Origin: Thermoplasmatota archaeon
GTDB lineage: Archaea > Thermoplasmatota > E2 > DHVEG-1
Length of the DNA stretch: 5,209 bases
NCBI GenBank assembly: GCA_022866015.1
Contig: JALHTX010000106.1
Coordinates: 1 to 5,209, forward strand
Reading direction: 5' to 3'
Shown here: positions 4,966 to 5,209 of the stretch, one piece after another
How positions within the stretch are numbered: position 1 is the stretch's first letter
How the letters are laid out: every line of letters starts with the position of its first letter
The notes under the pieces: model-generated
What the model was told of the DNA's origin: nothing
Databases searched by the model: none
The model's input: only the letters and a program-made list of their open reading frames with translations
Translations under genes and position numbers: made by a program

Positions 4966-5034
4966 AATAGGAATTTTAGGATTAAGTCCTAATGCCCGTC
5001 GATAGTCAATCATTATCAAACCGGTAATCCTATT
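4966..5034 (+). repeat. Cluster of competing inverted repeats after the YdeI-like gene
   Basis: TTAGGA 4976-4981 pairs with TCCTAA 4987-4992 (6 bp, 5-nt loop), and AATAGGA 4966-4972 can close around it with TCCTATT 5028-5034 (7 bp). Alternatively TAGGATTA 4977-4984 pairs perfectly with TAATCCTA 5025-5032 (8 bp), which excludes both. The layout resembles a two-state RNA. It is not followed by an oligo-T tract, so it is not a plain terminator, and it is not a tRNA: the 7-bp outer stem is not accompanied by a T arm. Confidence 0.4.
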
Positions 5035-5063
5035 TTCAAATCACTCCCCCTTTCATAAAGTTA

Positions 5064-5070
5064 TTTATAT
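5064..5070 (+). promoter_or_regulatory. TATA box of the DUF3795 gene, placing the start codon at the transcript start
   Basis: TTTATAT is centred about 26 bp before the ATG at 5093, the distance at which archaeal transcription starts. There is no ribosome site in TCTAGTTAACAAAAAATT, so a leaderless message is likely, as for the Lrp-like gene. Confidence 0.55.
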
Positions 5071-5092
5071 CAAATCTAGTTAACAAAAAATT

Positions 5093-5209
5093 ATGCAAAA
5101 CAAGGAATCACTAATCACTTATTGTGGGTTATGTTGTTTAGATTGTCATGGTTATACTGGAAAAATACCAGATTTAGCGCGAGATTTACGAAAAGAACTA
5201 CGTGCATAT
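5093..5209 (+). CDS. DUF3795 cysteine-rich protein, 3' end missing
   Basis: Only the first 39 codons lie in the window. The start MQNKESLITYCGLCCLDCHG, followed by YTGKIPDLARDLRKELR, matches the N-terminus of DUF3795 proteins (Pfam PF12675), which are common in methanogens and anaerobic bacteria. Four cysteines are packed at residues 11, 14, 15 and 18, a likely zinc or iron-sulphur site. The function of the family is unknown. A full member is usually about 100-180 residues. It follows the YdeI-like gene by 135 bp on the same strand but has its own TATA box, so it is probably a separate transcript. Confidence 0.85.
   Translation, partial: MQNKESLITYCGLCCLDCHGYTGKIPDLARDLRKELRAY

Noticed and set aside
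4966..5034. tRNA, because a 7-bp outer stem spans 69 nt
   Set aside because: There is no T arm with GTTCGAnTC, no D arm and no plausible anticodon stem.

Overview
The window is AT-rich, with tightly packed genes rich in ATA, AGA and AAA codons, strong GGAGG/GGTGA-type ribosome sites, TATA-box-like promoters and oligo-T terminators. It also holds an archaeal-style Lrp-like regulator and an archaeal-style DnaJ plus Hsp20 pair. Together these point to a euryarchaeal methanogen of the Methanobacteriales; a low-GC Methanosphaera or Methanobrevibacter is the best guess, by inference and not by database match.

Left part (1-1650, + strand): the 3' nine-tenths of dnaJ, covering the end of the J domain, four CxxCxGxG zinc-finger repeats and the client-binding C-terminal domains. 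A small Hsp20/alpha-crystallin chaperone follows 79 bp later. The two probably form one protein-quality-control unit: Hsp20 holds unfolding proteins and DnaJ passes them to DnaK, which is not in view. Oligo-T tracts close the unit.

Middle (1741-3766): a YgjP/SprT-like zinc metallopeptidase (+) converges on two minus-strand genes. These are a 159-residue coiled-coil protein of unknown function, whose start is reassigned here to an internal ATG with a strong ribosome site, and an Lrp/AsnC-like one-component regulator that appears to be transcribed without a leader.

Right part (3767-5209): about 600 bp without a convincing protein gene. Inside it a 300-bp island (3961-4260) has about 42% GC by hand count, against roughly 10-25% in the stretches sampled on each side. 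It is full of perfect inverted repeats, including a possible H-type pseudoknot and a long-range helix enclosing a nested hairpin, with a TATA-like box about 27-30 bp before the first stem. This is the best candidate in the window for something undescribed: a structured noncoding RNA. It is followed by a YdeI/OmdA-family gene (+), a short intergenic region with mutually exclusive inverted repeats, and the first 39 codons of a cysteine-rich DUF3795 gene (+), again apparently leaderless.

No tRNA, rRNA, CRISPR array, transposase or recognisable insertion sequence was found. All stems and promoters were found by eye; no folding or database search was run.
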